Shown: positions 41,490 through 62,835, counted from the first letter of the stretch. The stretch is DNA of 64,000 bases from Chondrilla cf. caribensis (GCA_964020155.1 OZ026546.1:3686400-3750399); one strand, 5' to 3'. Numbers and translations are program-made. Notes: a model not told the origin generated them from the sequence alone.

Positions 41490-42103
41490 CATCCAAAGTG
41501 GTGTTTTTTAGTAGGGCAGCAATCTCCTCTCAGCCGACAAGACCTCCTCATACAGAGTCTATTGAATGCACCATATACCTTGCAACTCTCCTTCTTCACT
41601 AGTTATAATGAATGCAAAAGTTGGTCATAGTTAATACTTAGCTTGTACAAGTATTTCAAAGATCTTTACAATTTTCTGTTACACATATTATGTGTTTACA
41701 CCAGAGAGAGGCCAATTGACTCTACAAACCTCCAAGATAAGATAACTTGGTCCATTGCCTATATAAGGTTATCAATTAAGAATATCACTTTGTTAAATGA
41801 AAATGAAAAATACTATGTGTTATAATATAATACGTAGTGTGTATTAGCAACATATGCATAGTATATGTATTATCTGTACATTAATACTATATATACTATA
41901 CTCTTTATAATACAATTAATATTGTATATACTGTGCATGTATATTAATGCCAATGCGATTCGCATTCAGTGTCTGCAGAAAAACTAATTTTGGAGAGAAG
42001 TTGAAATTCTTACCTCGGTGCTCTCTTGATCAGCTGGTCAATAAGACGTGCTAAGAATACCTATAACCACCTGATACTCACAGACGAGAGCAAGCTGTGT
42101 ATC
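41490..42103 (+). promoter_or_regulatory. Upstream region of gene 3, duplicated at 62360-62835
   Basis: A conserved block with CCATTGCCTATATAAGG (TATA-like at about 41759-41767) and the leader GATACTCACAGACGAGAGC before ATG 42104. Both are preserved at 62524 and 62805. The transcription start is inferred only. Confidence 0.45.
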
Positions 42104-46937
<4,834 letters not shown>

Positions 46938-49100
46938 ACCACGTAACATTATGGAGCAACACTAGCACTTCATGCATTTGTGGCCAACATTATAATTCCT
47001 AACATAACTGTGTGCTATCATACATGTACATATCAAACTCTATATTATGACTACGTACGTAGGTCTGCTAAAGGCAACTATTACATACTGTGATTCGATG
47101 TAACATACAATAATGTTTAGCAATCATGCAAGTTATCATTCAATCGTATTCTATTTACTACAACCAAATCCGTATTACTAAAACCATTAAAACTGCATAA
47201 TATTATAAGTTCATATTGTTGGCAAATTCGTACATCTCAAAAGCATTTTAATTCGACACACCACAGTGATTGATATGCTCAGCACAATTATTATAATACT
47301 AATACTACTACTACTAATAATAATGATAATAATAATAATTATAATAATAATAATAATAATAATAATACATAATTATATATGCATTAATGTTACGGCATTG
47401 AAATAGTTTCACAGTTAAAAGTAAAAGAGTTAACGTCTTCGCTTAAGAAGTACTGCATGTGGGTTAAACAGTGGTGCAAAAAGCATAATTGATATCAAAA
47501 TTGCAAAGAAATACGTAGCATTTCTATTGTAGTACATATGTTGTTGAGTGTGTTTAAATTCAGGTTTTAATTTTCACAAAATATATGTCATTTGCAAGAT
47601 TCACCAAAATTTCGTCCTGCAAAAAATATGAAGAGTACAAAAACACCACAATAGCATGGGGTAATTTTTTACAAAACAATTATTCTTTCTTTATTACCCT
47701 GAGAACCCTTTATAATATGTAGTTATAATTAGACTGTTGGACTGCCCTCATACAATTACACATATGTACACACTCATACACAACCACACACACACATATA
47801 CACTACACATTCAAGAACATGTAGATCTATGTACGTAAATCAGAGAGATCATCTGTATACACATGTATTCGCACTGCACACACTGCCTACTATTGTGTGT
47901 GAGCAGTACACACACATGCACACAAACAGACAGACACACACGCGCACGCGCACACACACACACACACATACACACACATACATACGTATATACACATACA
48001 CATACACATACACATGTACACACATATAAACACACACATCGGTACACATACACATACAAGCAAAAACACACAAGCCTTCTGTATAGAATGACGTAATGCT
48101 TGCTTTGGAGTAAATGGAGATGTTCAGTACATAACATACTATACGATCAGTTATATATATTTATTATAATTGATTCTGCTAATGTCGTTTCTCTCTGTAT
48201 AGTGTTCATACAGCGATCCAACAAATTAAGTACTGCTGTGTACTTCAAATTTGTTGGATCAATGTCCACGAACATGTGTTGGGTTGCAAGTGGCACACTA
48301 GTCTCATCCCTTGACCACCTCCCCCCCCCCCCCCATAGGACATGTTGTAGGCGCCTATTGTAGAAGGCTTGCCATAAAAATCTTTTGTACATAAACAGCA
48401 ACTACAATTTCTACATGCTGATGATTTTGTCATTTATACAGATGTTATTATTATCAAGGGTGTCCCCTTCATGATGAGTCTTCACTTACATTGGCTCTTC
48501 TCCCGTGGAGCATGTATTATTTTCGCCTACAATTGTACGAATGAAACATAAAGGGGATGGCAATGTGCAGTCTATAGATTAGTCAAGCCTCTGCAGTGTG
48601 AATTATACAATCATTTCCATTTGTTACTCTGATGTCATATAAGTACATACATACATGGGAACATACATGTATACATGCATTCACAGTGCATAGCATCGCC
48701 TACTATTGTGCGTGAACACACACACACACCAGAGGTGTCGGAAACATTTAGAAAGTGGGGAGGCCACGTTATCGTCTGAGGCTGGATGTAGATGTGGTTG
48801 TCAAACTCTAGGTCTTTGCATGCGAAGTCAAATAACGTAGGAATTGCGCAGAAGACATTTTTGTTAGGAGAAAAAATGGTGGCTATAAACGGAGTTTGAA
48901 TAGATGAAAATCTGAACGTTTTGATAGTTATTCTCTCTGTCAGCACTGTCCAAGAGACAAATAATGCCATTTAGGATATAAATAGTAAGGTTTTGGTTGT
49001 GTAATTACTTTTCTCTGTGGATTAAAATAAAAAAATACTGGTGCTGTACTAAAAAGTGGGGCAAACAAAGTCGCCTCAGTCGCCACTATTCTGACACTTA
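46938..49100. other. Gap region 3' of gene 3: simple repeats and MITEs
   Basis: Contains AT-rich sequence with (ATA)n near 47315-47370 and CA-rich stretches (47870-48060). A hairpin GATCCAACAAATT/AATTTGTTGGATC lies at about 48215-48262. The block at 48235-48375 recurs, diverged, at 49340-49460. A likely MITE lies at about 48733-49103 (ends AGGTGTCGGAA and TTCTGACACT). No gene seen. Confidence 0.5.
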
Positions 49101-49177
49101 TGCACACACCCACACCCACCCACACCCACACCCACACCCACACCCACACACACACACACACACACGTCATAACATAC

Positions 49178-49345
49178 CGAATGCAGTCGACATTTCAACT
49201 GTGGTTGGATTCATTGTTGAAGGGGGTCTACCGTCCAGGACAACTGTGAAACAAGGATAATCAACATTTAAAATGAACTTTACATATTTCAACTCACAAT
49301 GGTATTCACAATCCCCTGTGCATGCAGACTTGTATAATATCCCTT
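49178..49345 (-). pseudogene. Orphan inverted copy of the gene 3 stalk exon
   Basis: Minus-strand 49243-49178 is 66 nt, flanked by AG and GT, and reads VVLDGRPPSTMNPTTVEMS, matching gene 3 exon 6 (VVLDGTPTSTMNPTTVEMS). Upstream intron sequence to about 49345 and the adjoining GT/CA repeat are copied too. The extended in-frame version (DCEYHCELK...) is also open. No neighbouring membrane or tail exon found. Confidence 0.7.
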
Positions 49346-49806
49346 ATTCATTGGATCAATGTCTGTGAATATATGTTGGATTGCTGGTAGCACACTAGCC
49401 TTATCCCTGGACCACCTCCCCCCTCATAAGGGCATGTCGTGGGCACCTATTGCAAAGGGCTTGCTTCAATGCTAAAATCTTTGATTTTATAGCTGCAATT
49501 TCTACATTCTGATGTCATTGTCATTTACACTGATGTTACTATTATCAAGGGTGTCCCCTTCATGATGAGTATTCACGCACTTTGACTCTCCTCCTTTAGA
49601 GAATTGCTTCCACACCTACAATTGTACAAATGAAAAATAAATGGGATGACAATGTGCAGGATTAGTCAAGCCTCTGCAGTGTGAATATTACAATCAATTC
49701 TATTTGCTCATCTGATGTCATAAGATTATTCCAAACAAGAGCACCTAATTGAGGGGACATGCACTATTATCCCACCTATCATTGATATTCACAAGCCCCA
49801 GCTCAA

Positions 49807-50009
49807 ATACTGTATGGACGGAAAGTTTCGCGGGACAAAACTTATGTGAATTTTGCAAAAAACGTTTCGTGTTTTTAATGACCATTGCGTTAATTGATTC
49901 TCAGACGATTACGTCATTGAGTGTTCACAAATAAAACTTTTGCAAATACCAGTTTTTTCGCGAAAATCGTGAAAGTCTTAGTCCACGAAACCTTCCCGCC
50001 ATACAGTAT
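49807..50009. mobile_element. MITE with ATACTGTATGG inverted ends
   Basis: Starts ATACTGTATGGACGGAAAGT and ends with CCTTCCCGCCATACAGTAT. A 25-30-bp imperfect inverted repeat. Related to 27232-27446. Confidence 0.75.
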
Positions 50010-50088
50010 GTGATTCAAATTACAGTGCCTCCCATGTACTGTATGTAGGCATATGAACCAGGTTTATAGTTTTACGTGTGTTTAATAC

Positions 50089-53470
<3,382 letters not shown>

Positions 53471-53779
53471 CTGAATATAAAGAACAACTAATTGAATAAA
53501 CTATCAGACAATGCTATAAAATGTATAATAATAAAAGGTCAAAATGATTGCAACCAGCAACAAAACGTACACATGGGGATGGAATTGAAGGGTTGAGAGG
53601 GTGACTGAATATCCATAATAACTTTGGTGAGTAGACCTACCTCATAACAAACAAATATTATGTATTTTTAATCAAATGTACTATAATTTAATAGCAGTGC
53701 TGCTGGAATAGATACCACTCTGAAGGCAATAACTGTTTAACAAACCAAGTCAACTCTGATTAAAGCTCCGTTTATAATA

Positions 53780-53980
53780 CAGTGGAACCTCTATTAAAGG
53801 ACTCTCCCAATTAAGGAAACCATAGAAATAACCTCCCTACAAAGGACACTGTAATTCACCAAAAATAGATTTAAATTTCCTATAGTGTTAATACATTTTT
53901 CACCTCTGAAGAGTGGACAACCTCTCTACAATGGACAAATTACCTGGTCCCAATGTGTCCTTTATAGAGAGGTTCTACTG
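53780..53980. mobile_element. pogo/Tigger-like MITE, TA flanks
   Basis: CAGTGGAACCTCTATTAAAG at the left, TTTATAGAGAGGTTCTACTG at the right, TA on both sides. Confidence 0.85.
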
Positions 53981-55273
53981 TAATTCAATTAAGGTGTGAA
54001 ACCACAAAACTGGTCCAGACCAGTTCTTGGGTTCATCTGTCCCTATGAATATGATTAATTCCAAAGTGAAGAGTTCTATTTCATGCTCAACTTCACTTTC
54101 CAACTTATAATACGGTGGCAAGAAGCTATAGAAATATCCCTTACTTTTTCTAAAGCAAAGCTATTGAAACACTGCTGCTCCCATTTCCTATAAGTGGTCC
54201 AGCTCATTTGAACCAGGCTAGTGTAAACGGGGTTTAAGAGACAAATTAATAAGCTCTTCTTCTTTCATTGATCCTTTTCTATCAATTGTTATGCTTATAG
54301 TAAGCCGATTTTACATTTAGCATTGGATTCATGCATTCTATCAAACCTCACGACAAAATAACAAAACTGTGAAAATCTGTACTCTGATGAAACAACTCAA
54401 TACAATACATAGGACGAGCACGTACTCCTTTATACTGACGCTCGACAGTAGAAGGATAGCCAGTACAGTAATCCGCGGGCACTGAGCCACTCTTGAGTAT
54501 CGTCCCTTCGGATAAAATGGCGACCGCAGTCTTCGGCTCTAGATTGGAAGCGCGGAGTCAGTGAAGTTGTTCACTTTTGACGTAGTCGAGGACATTACTG
54601 AACCATACGTATAAATGAAGCCGCGACAAACTTTCGAATCAACTTTAGTGACCATTATGGTGTGTGAAAAGGCAGAAGTGGACAACTAGAACCTTAGGCT
54701 GGGGCAATCGAATCTTAACGACGCCGGGATAAAGATACAGATAGTTGGTCAACCTGGTGTATGTGGAGACTCACGACCCACCGTCTCTAACGGTAAGAAA
54801 ACTAACGGAATTACCCGATCTATTGAATTAGATTCAATAAAACCTTATCTCTCACTAACCTGCAGGGCTGATAGCTGTAAAGAACAAGAAGGCAAAAGAG
54901 GCACATTCACAAATTCGCATCTTGTCGCCTCCGATCTAGATCTGATCTACTTAATTCTATTAATCAGACCAATCAGTGTACAATATTGATGTGACAACAG
55001 TGAGCACTGTTGTGGTATCTTACCATCTATGGTCGGACCACAACTATCCCAACCATCTCTAGTGATCACTTGTATATGGGACAGATCTGATGGGTCCAGG
55101 CTTTCCAGTCATTGATCTTATTATTCATGGCCATCAACCCTCCTGGACCAGCTTGTATAGTCACAATAGTCACACACCTATCAATTATGACGTCAGCTTA
55201 AGGTTCATATGTGTTGTTGACTATGTAAGCAATAAATTGAACTAGGACAGGAAAAGGGTACATTGGCACAACT
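53981..55273. other. Region upstream of gene 6; less AT-rich block at 54440-54960
   Basis: A block with CpGs and TATA-like motifs (minus TATAAA at about 54431-54436, plus TATAAA at about 54612). It may be a promoter for gene 6 or an unrelated unit. No coding exon supported. Confidence 0.3.
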
Positions 55274-55364
55274 CAGTGGAACCTGTCTAATCCAGCATCC
55301 GATGGGGAATGAGAAATAGTGCTGGATTAGTAGGTTGCTGGATTATTTAGTGGTTAAGATGTGG

Positions 55365-55559
55365 GCACAAGGGCATTATGACATAAAATACCAAGTCCCA
55401 AGGGCGAGTCTATTTTAATATATGTCATACTGCCCAAGTGTCCATGTTTTAACCATGCAGTATAGCATCCGTTCCAATGCTTTATACTGTTGCTAACGCT
55501 TTATACATTATAAAATTGCTGTATAATAGTATTGTTTCTATGGTAACGGATGCTATACA
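55365..55559. mobile_element. Hairpin MITE family, second copy
   Basis: Collinear with 29205-29395, including the GGGCATTATGACATA palindrome and the TATAGCATCCGTT/AACGGATGCTATA ends. Confidence 0.75.
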
Positions 55560-56058
55560 GGTTTCTGATATCGGCATTCTGAGTTCGCTAATTATAATAT
55601 TAATGATTTGCGTACCATTTTCAAATATAAACAATCATTATATAGACATACAATATGTATGTGATATATTATGCTGTCCAAACGAATCCTTATATACCCC
55701 ATGTAATTGGATCTATATAAGATCTATGACAACGTGTGTACAGAGTCCAAATAATACTACATCATTGTTTAACTCGGGGCTCTCTTCGTATGACATCACT
55801 GTAAAATGGCGGATCGACAGGGACGACTAACGACAACGAAATACTGTTCTTATTTACTCTTTTTAAATTTCTTGCCAATAAAAGAGCATTTCGAGGTGAT
55901 TGCCACTTTATGGAGGTTTTCTGGCCTGCTTGGACAGAAATATCCACGACGGATTGCGGGTTGGCAGAATTCCGGATTAGCTAGGCAGGTACTTGTCTAT
56001 GGCAAAGTAGTCCATGCCTGAAAATCTTGGCCGATTTAAGCGAATGCCGGTGTTTATA

Positions 56059-57753
56059 CTGGTGTCCCCCCTCTTTAGTGACCCCCGGGTCAAAATTTCC
56101 TAGGACGGTTTGACCCCCGGTCATCTATACCTAGGCTTCAATGACCCCCGGGGTCATTTCTACCTAGGAACAAATGACCTACCCCCCAAAATAATGACCC
56201 CCCCCCAATAAGTTGTCTGTATTAGTTGCTGAAGTCATGCTCAGAAGCCTACCCCAATAAAATAACAACAGTGTTGAAATGTTATTAAAAGATGTTATTT
56301 ACATTGTGCACAAAGGAAAGACTTGGGTGCAGATCTAATACGTATACATCTAGTATAATGGTACCATGAAGCACATTTTTCACACTGGATCATCATGGAA
56401 TCAAATTCTTCAGGCAATCGGCACACACAATACACTGGTATAACAATGTGCTTCCTCTTGTTCTTGCGTCCTGTTGTGGTAGTGGGGAATGACATTAGCA
56501 GTCCTTTGCTGAAGATTTTGTAGACATGCTCTCTCAGTCTCTCCTGCTTCAGGTTGCAAGAGAGCCCTGAAGCAGCCTGGAATGCTGTTCCAATGGCAAA
56601 TAGGCCACAGTCTGTACCACCAGTTTGTTGCACAATTGGCATTACTGTGCAGACAAGGCTGTCTCCTCGAATAGCAGGGCGATAGAGGCGGACAAGCATT
56701 TCATAAACCAAGGGAGACAGTGTCCCTGAAAAGCACGAGTCATATACCATCACCTTCCCGTTCTTGTAATGGGTGGTAATCCAATGTTCTCTCTCTGCAT
56801 CAAACATGATTTGAATACCTGTAAAAGAAGGTGCAAATTATCATAATGTTATAATTCGGGCTATGGTGGCCTCCATATTATTGTACGTACATACATGAAC
56901 ACCCCAAGTATGACCCAAAATGCTGCAGCATATAAAATTATGTTTCATACCTTCTGCGAGGAATCCTCCACTCTCAGAGATTGCAACGATACTTTCTTTC
57001 TGCTGGCTCAGCAATGTGGTTTGAAGCCCCTGGAGGTGAGGGAACTGGTCTTGCAATAGCATCTGTGCAGCATGCATGTGCTTGTCTGATAGTCGCCTCC
57101 CTAAGACCAGAGCTTCCCTGTCTGACTTCGTGAGGTCTAGTTCTTTATTCCAGTAATCCTGTTAAAAGATAGAAATAGGTATACATCTGGTGTAGAGTGC
57201 TACATAATTTTAGTGATAAGACATACCGTCTTTTGATCCTTGGGCTTTGTCGGTGTGCTGGAGTATTGCGGACTGCCACTTGGAGACAACAGCTTGTCAG
57301 GAGTGTCAAAGTCAGGCTTAAGCTTGATTAGTTTGTGAGGGAGTTGGTCAGGCTTGTTTAGTTCGTGAGGGGTTGGTCAGGTTTTTTGGTTTGTGAGGGG
57401 GTTGGTCAGGTTGTTTGGTTTGTGAGGTGTGTGTCTGATTTGTCAGAATCACTTAAGTTAGGCTTGTTGAGTCAAGCTCAGAGGTGTCGCTGCCATGCTT
57501 GGAGTCATCAAGACCATAGAAATGTTTCAGTCGACACAGGTTGACGGCTTTCTTCAGAGTGACTCCAGTCTTGGGGTTGGCTATCTTTACCACACCTTTA
57601 TCGAGGCATTCAACCACTCTTCTAGCACCTCTAGATGAACTCTTAGGCGCCTAGCACAGGGGGGTCATTTATTCCTAGGGGGGGTTATTTACACCTAAGG
57701 TATCAATGACCCGGGGGTCATTTCAAACGGGGGGGTCATTCATTCCTCTGACA
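56059..57753 (-). mobile_element. Nested transposon with TGACCCCC subterminal repeats
   Basis: Flanked by the direct repeat GGTGTTTATA (56049-56058, 57754-57763). Both ends carry several TGACCCCC-type repeats in opposite orientation, separated by CCTAGG spacers. Encodes the protease/PHD gene on the minus strand. Confidence 0.6.
56295..57345 (-). CDS. Transposon gene: Ulp1-like (C48) cysteine protease plus PHD finger
   Basis: Minus-strand exons about 57345-57230 (Pro/Lys/Asp-rich, from a coding minisatellite), 57158-56951 and 56818-56295. The joins are phase 0 and phase 1. The last exon has the catalytic set expected of SUMO-protease-like C48 peptidases: His in EHWITTH, Asp in VYDS, Gln in VQQTGGTDC and the Cys of that motif followed by GLFAIG. 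A PHD-type zinc finger follows at the C-terminus (YCVCR, CEKCASWYH, FLCAQC). Further upstream, about 57640-57455, a separate minus-strand frame reads ANPKTGVTLKKAVNLCRLK, like the tail of some transposon integrases, and then stops. Proteases of this type occur in several DNA-transposon families; which one is unclear. Probably a partly degraded mobile gene. Confidence 0.65.
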
Positions 57754-57963
57754 GGTGTTTATAGAGGTGCCGGATTAGGCAGGTTCCACTGTAAATGTGC
57801 CGATCATTGCCACACAATATATATCAAATCAACCTTTTATTGTGTAAAACGTGTAATAATAAGATAAATTATATTATATAGAATGTAGTATACATAATAT
57901 TATGGTTCAGTATATAATCTTGAGTTGACTGCAGATTATAGAAACATCATCCAATAATCATAT

Positions 57964-57967
57964 AATA

Positions 57968-58027
<60 letters not shown>
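57964..58027. repeat. (TTA)n microsatellite
   Basis: About twenty TTA units. Confidence 0.95.
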
Positions 58028-58028
<1 letters not shown>

Positions 58029-58319
58029 ATTACCATAATCATACATAAAGTGCACCATATACCTGTTTCAGTGGACCCTCATTTATCCGGAGGCTCGGAT
58101 TATCCGGACACCAAATTTCCAGGGATAGCTATTTGCACATTAGCCATTTGGCCTTAGTGGTGAATACCATGCATTACTGTAGCACAAGTTGATAATGTAT
58201 GCACAAATTTCAATAGACAGCTACAGCTTGTCATTCAGGTGCATATGTCAGCATCTGCACATAGTGTCTGTCCCATTTAGCAGCAGATGTGCCCAAGTTG
58301 AAGTACAGGTCAATAGCAG

Positions 58320-58800
58320 TTGATGTATGCCTTTCGACAACGATACTTTGCATTTCTATTTGTGAGACCATACAGCTTTAACATGTATTTCGAGGTTCCT
58401 TGTTCCACAAGAGAATCATTCAGACACAAAAGGTTGGAAAGCATGAATATGTGGTCTAATAAACCATGTAACAGATTTAGAAAGGTCAAAACAATGACAG
58501 ATAGATGTTTTCACACGTAAGATATAATGTCCGACTTGCCGTAGAGGGACCTTGCTCCCCCTGTTGTTTCCTGCCTTTCAGAAGATGTCCTGAGTGTCCC
58601 TGCGTCTTTCTAGTTCTAGAAGAATGTTTCTGGTGTTTGTTGAACGGTTCGAAGGGGATCAATCTCGCCAGTACCTAACCCATCCACGTCTTTCTCTGGA
58701 CTTCCGGGACGTCTCGAAAAGAGTTCCTGTCCTCGAAACAGTCATACGATCGCGCCAGACGTCGAAAACGTTGACCAAATTGTTGGCCTAAATATAGAAA
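58320..58800 (+). other. Unique-looking segment before the satellite, no gene assigned
   Basis: Small ORFs (58320-58520, 58594-58791) with no recognisable domain; may be internal transposon sequence. Confidence 0.3.
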
Positions 58801-58842
58801 GTAAACATATATATATAATTTTGTATGTACATTCAGATATAA

Positions 58843-61800
58843 GTGTAATACGCCTTGTGGTGATCACACAGGTAATTTCACATTCATTTACTGGTCATCC
58901 AGGGCTACCCAGTGTCCATGCCAAACTCACCAACACAATTTGGCAAGAATTGAGATTGTCATGAGTGCGCTATAAGCCTCGTGGTGACAAGGAAAAAATA
59001 TGTCAATTTTTTGGCTTGTCACCACGGCCACTCCTGTGTGCACATGATGCATCATAGCTCAAATCCAAATGTACAGACACACTCCTGGACCTAGTATGGT
59101 CCTTCTGATAACAAAAAGATGCATTTTGATGTGGACCAAAAATTCTCCCCAGTGCCCATATGCCACATAATGTATATACTTTAGCAAGTACATTCAGATA
59201 TAAGTGTAATACGCCTTGTGGTGATCGCACAGGTAATTTCACATTCAGTTGGTGGTCATCCAGGGCTACCCAGTGTCCATGCCAAACTCACCAACACAAT
59301 TTGGGAAGAATTGAGATTGTCATGAGTGCGCTATAAGCCTCGTGGTGAAAAGCCAAAAAATGTCAATTTTTTGGCTTGTCACCATGGCCTCTCCTGTGTG
59401 CACTTTATGCATCATAGCTCAAATCCGAATGTACAGACACACTCCTGGACCTAGTACGGTCCTTCTGATAACAACAAAGATGCATTCTGATGTGGACCAA
59501 AAATTCTCCCCAGTGTCCATATGCCACATAATGTATATATTTTTGTATGTACATTGAGATATGAGTGTAATATGCCTTGTGGCGATCACACAGGTAATTT
59601 CACATTCATTTGCTGGTCATTCAGGGCTACCCAGTGTTCATGCCAAACTCACCAATACAATTTGGGAAGAATTGAGATTGTCATGAGTGCGCTATAAGCC
59701 TCCTGGTGACAAGCAAATAATATGTCAATTTTTTGGCTTGTCACCACGGCCTCTCCTGTGTGCGTGTGATGCATCATAGCTCAAATCCGAATGCACAGAC
59801 ACACTCCTGGACCTAGTATGGTCCTTCTGATAACAACAAAGATGCATTTTGATGTGGACCAAAAATTCTCCCCAGTGTCCATATGCCACATAATGTATAT
59901 ACTTTTGTATGTACATTCAGATATAAATGTAATACGCCTTGTGGTGATTACGCAGGTAATTTCACATTCATTTACTGGTCATCCATGGCTACCCAGTGTC
60001 CATGCCAAACTCACCAACACAATTTGGGAAGAATTGAGATTGTCATGAGTGCGCTATAAGCCTCGTGGTGACAAGCAAAAAAAATGTCAATTTTTTGGCT
60101 TGTCACCACGGCCTCTCCTGTGTACACATGATGCATCATAGCTCAAATCCGAATGCACAGACACACTCCTGGACCTAGTATGGTCCTTCTGATAATAAAA
60201 AGATGCATTTTGATGTGGACCAAAAACTCTCCCCAGTGTCCATATGCCACATAATGTATATACTTTTGTATGTACATTCGACATAAGTGTAATACGCCTT
60301 GTGGTGATTACGCAGGTACTTTCACATTCATTTGCTGGTCATCCAGGGCTACCCAGTGTCCATACCAAACTCACCAATACAATTTGGGAAGAATTGAGAT
60401 TGTCATGAGTGCGCTATAAGCCTCCTGGTGACAAGCAAATAATATGTCAATTTTTTGGCTTGTCACCACGGCCTCTCCTGTGTGCACGTGATGCATCATA
60501 GCTCAAATCCGAATGCACAGACACACTCCTGGACCTAGTACGGTCCTTCTGATAACAACAAAGATGCATTTTGATGTGGACCAAAAATTCTCCCCAGTGT
60601 CCATATGCCACATAATGTATATACTTTTGTATGTACATTCAGATAAAGTTCAATACGTCTTGTGGGGATCGCACAGGTAATTTCACATTCATTTGGTGGT
60701 CATCCTGGGTTACCCAGTGTCCATGCCAAACTCACCAACACAATTTGGAAAGAATTGAGATTGTCATGAGTGTGCTATAAGCCTCGTGATGACAAGGAAA
60801 AACTATGTCAATTTTTTGCCTTGTCACCGCGGCCTCTCCTGTGTGCATGTGATGCATCATAGCTGAAATACGAATGCATTGATGCACTTCTGGGTCTAGT
60901 GCGGTCCTTCTGATAACAACAAAGATGCATTTTGATGTGGACCAGAAATTCTCCCCAGTGCCCATATGCCACATAATGTAAATACTTTAGCAAGTACATT
61001 CAGATATAAGTGTAATACGCCTTGTGGTGATCGCACAGGTAATTTCACGTTCATTTGCTGATCATCCAGGGCTACCCAGTGTCCATGCCAAACTCACCAA
61101 TACAATTTGGGAAGAATTGAGATTGTCATGAGTGCGCTATAAGCCTCCTGGTGACAAGGAAAAAAATGTCAATTTTTTGGCTTGTCACCACGGCCTCTCC
61201 TGTGTGCACTTCATGGATCATAGCTCAAATCTGAATGCACAGACACACTCCTGGACCTAGTACGGTCCTTCTGATAACAACAAAGATGCATTTTGATGTG
61301 GACCAAAAATTCTCCCCAGTGTCCATATGCCACATAATGTATATACTTTTGTATGTACATTCAGATAAAGTTTAATACGCCTTGTGGTGATCACACAGGT
61401 AATTTCACATTCATTTGCTGGTCATCCAGGGCTACCCAGTGTCCATACCAAACTCACCAATACAATTTGGCAAGAATTGAGATTGTCATGAGTGCGCTTT
61501 AAGCCTCGTGGTGACAAGGAAAAAATATATCAATTTTTTGGCTTGTCACCACGGCCTCTCCTGTGTGCGTGTGATGCATCACAGCTCAAATCCGAATGCT
61601 CAGACACACTCCTGGACCTAGTACAGTCCTTCTGATAACAAAAAGATGCATTTTGATGTGGACCAAGAATTTTCCCCAGTCCCCATATGCCACATAATGT
61701 ATATACTTTTGCATGTAAATTTATATATAAGTGTAATATGCCTTGTGGTGATTACGCAGGTAATTTCACATTCATTTACTGGTCATCCATGGCTACCCAG

Positions 61801-61965
61801 TGTCCATGCCAAATTCACCAACACATTTTGGAAAGAATTGAGATTGTCATGAGTGCGCTATAAGCCTCGTGGTGACAAGGAAAAAAATGTTAATTTTTTG
61901 GCTTGTCACCACGGCCTCTCCTGTGTGCACGTGATGCATCATAGCTTAAATCCGAATGCCACATA
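58843..61965. repeat. 360-bp satellite, about 8.7 tandem units
   Basis: Units begin GTGTAATACGCCTTGTGG at 58843, 59203, 59564 and so on, with period 360-363 and a few per cent divergence. Each contains the inverted repeat GGTGACAAG...CTTGTCACC around TGTCAATTTTTTGG. Small minus-strand ORFs in every unit are shadows of the repeat. Confidence 0.95.
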
Positions 61966-61974
61966 TTGTATATA

Positions 61975-61975
61975 A

Positions 61976-62014
<39 letters not shown>

Positions 62015-62185
62015 CATATCCACACCGGAAGTGTAGGCGGGCAGGCGGCCGACTCGCAAGTGTGGGGCTCGCTTAGGCTCGCCCCAATAAATTTATTGTT
62101 CTGGTTACGTGTTGGAGCATGTATTAGATATAGGCGAGCATTACATTTCGGAAGTCAAAATGAAAACAATATTATAGGGTAAAGG
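61975..62185. mobile_element. GGAAGTCG-type MITE, diverged copy
   Basis: AT-dinucleotide core, GGTTACGTGTTGGAGCATG, then GCGAGCATTACATTTCGG and AAATGAAAACAATATTATAG. Same family as 34077-34197. Confidence 0.6.
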
Positions 62186-62356
62186 GAAAAAGTTCCAAAC
62201 CATTTGTGGTGTTTGCTTTATAGCCAACATGTAGCCAAATAATGAGTAATATATTGACATATCATAATGCATTCAGTCCCGTTTCGGTTATCTGAACGTT
62301 TTGCATATCCGACCACCCCTTAGTCCCAAGGTGTTTGGATAAGTGAGGGTCCACTG

Positions 62357-62835
62357 TATATGATTTCTTCCAACTCTCCTTCTTCACTTAGTTATAATAA
62401 ATGCACAAGTTGGTCATGATTGGTACGTATTTCAAAGATCTTTACGATTTTCTGTTACACATATTATGTGTTTACCACAGAGAGCCCAACTAACTCTACA
62501 AAAGATATCTGGACCAGGTCCATTGCCTATATAAGGTTATCAATAAAAACAATTGAAAATGAAAGATACTATGTGTTATAATATAATACGTAGTGTGTAG
62601 TAGCAACATACGCATAGTATATGTAATATCTGTACAATAATACAACTATAATATATTATATATACTTTGCATGTATATTAATGCCAAAGTGATTTGTGAT
62701 TGGAGTCTGCAGAAGAACTAATTTTGGAGAGAAGATTAAATTCTTACCTCGGTGCTCTCGATCAGCTGATCAGTAACGCGTGCTAAGAATACCTATAACC
62801 ACCTGATACTCACAGGCAAGAGCAAGCTGTGTATC
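62357..62835 (+). promoter_or_regulatory. Upstream region of gene 4, copy of gene 3 promoter block
   Basis: Aligns with 41580-42103, including CCATTGCCTATATAAGG and the 5' leader before the ATG. Confidence 0.45.

Larger units (their letters stand above)
55274..57791. mobile_element. Outer CAGTGGAACCTG-ended element carrying nested insertions
   Basis: Left end CAGTGGAACCTGTCTAATCC and right end GGATTAGGCAGGTTCCACTG. The inside contains the hairpin MITE (55365-55559) and the protease-bearing element (56059-57753). Confidence 0.7.
58079..62356. mobile_element. CAGTGGACCCTC-ended pogo-like ends bracketing a satellite
   Basis: Left CAGTGGACCCTCATTTATCC, right GGATAAGTGAGGGTCCACTG with TA after it. 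The interior is dominated by the 360-bp satellite and a MITE. The two ends are the same family; whether they once bounded one element is inferred. Confidence 0.55.

Noticed and set aside
59003..61852. Series of 60-85-residue ORFs on both strands
   Set aside because: Repeat shadows recurring once per 360-bp satellite unit.
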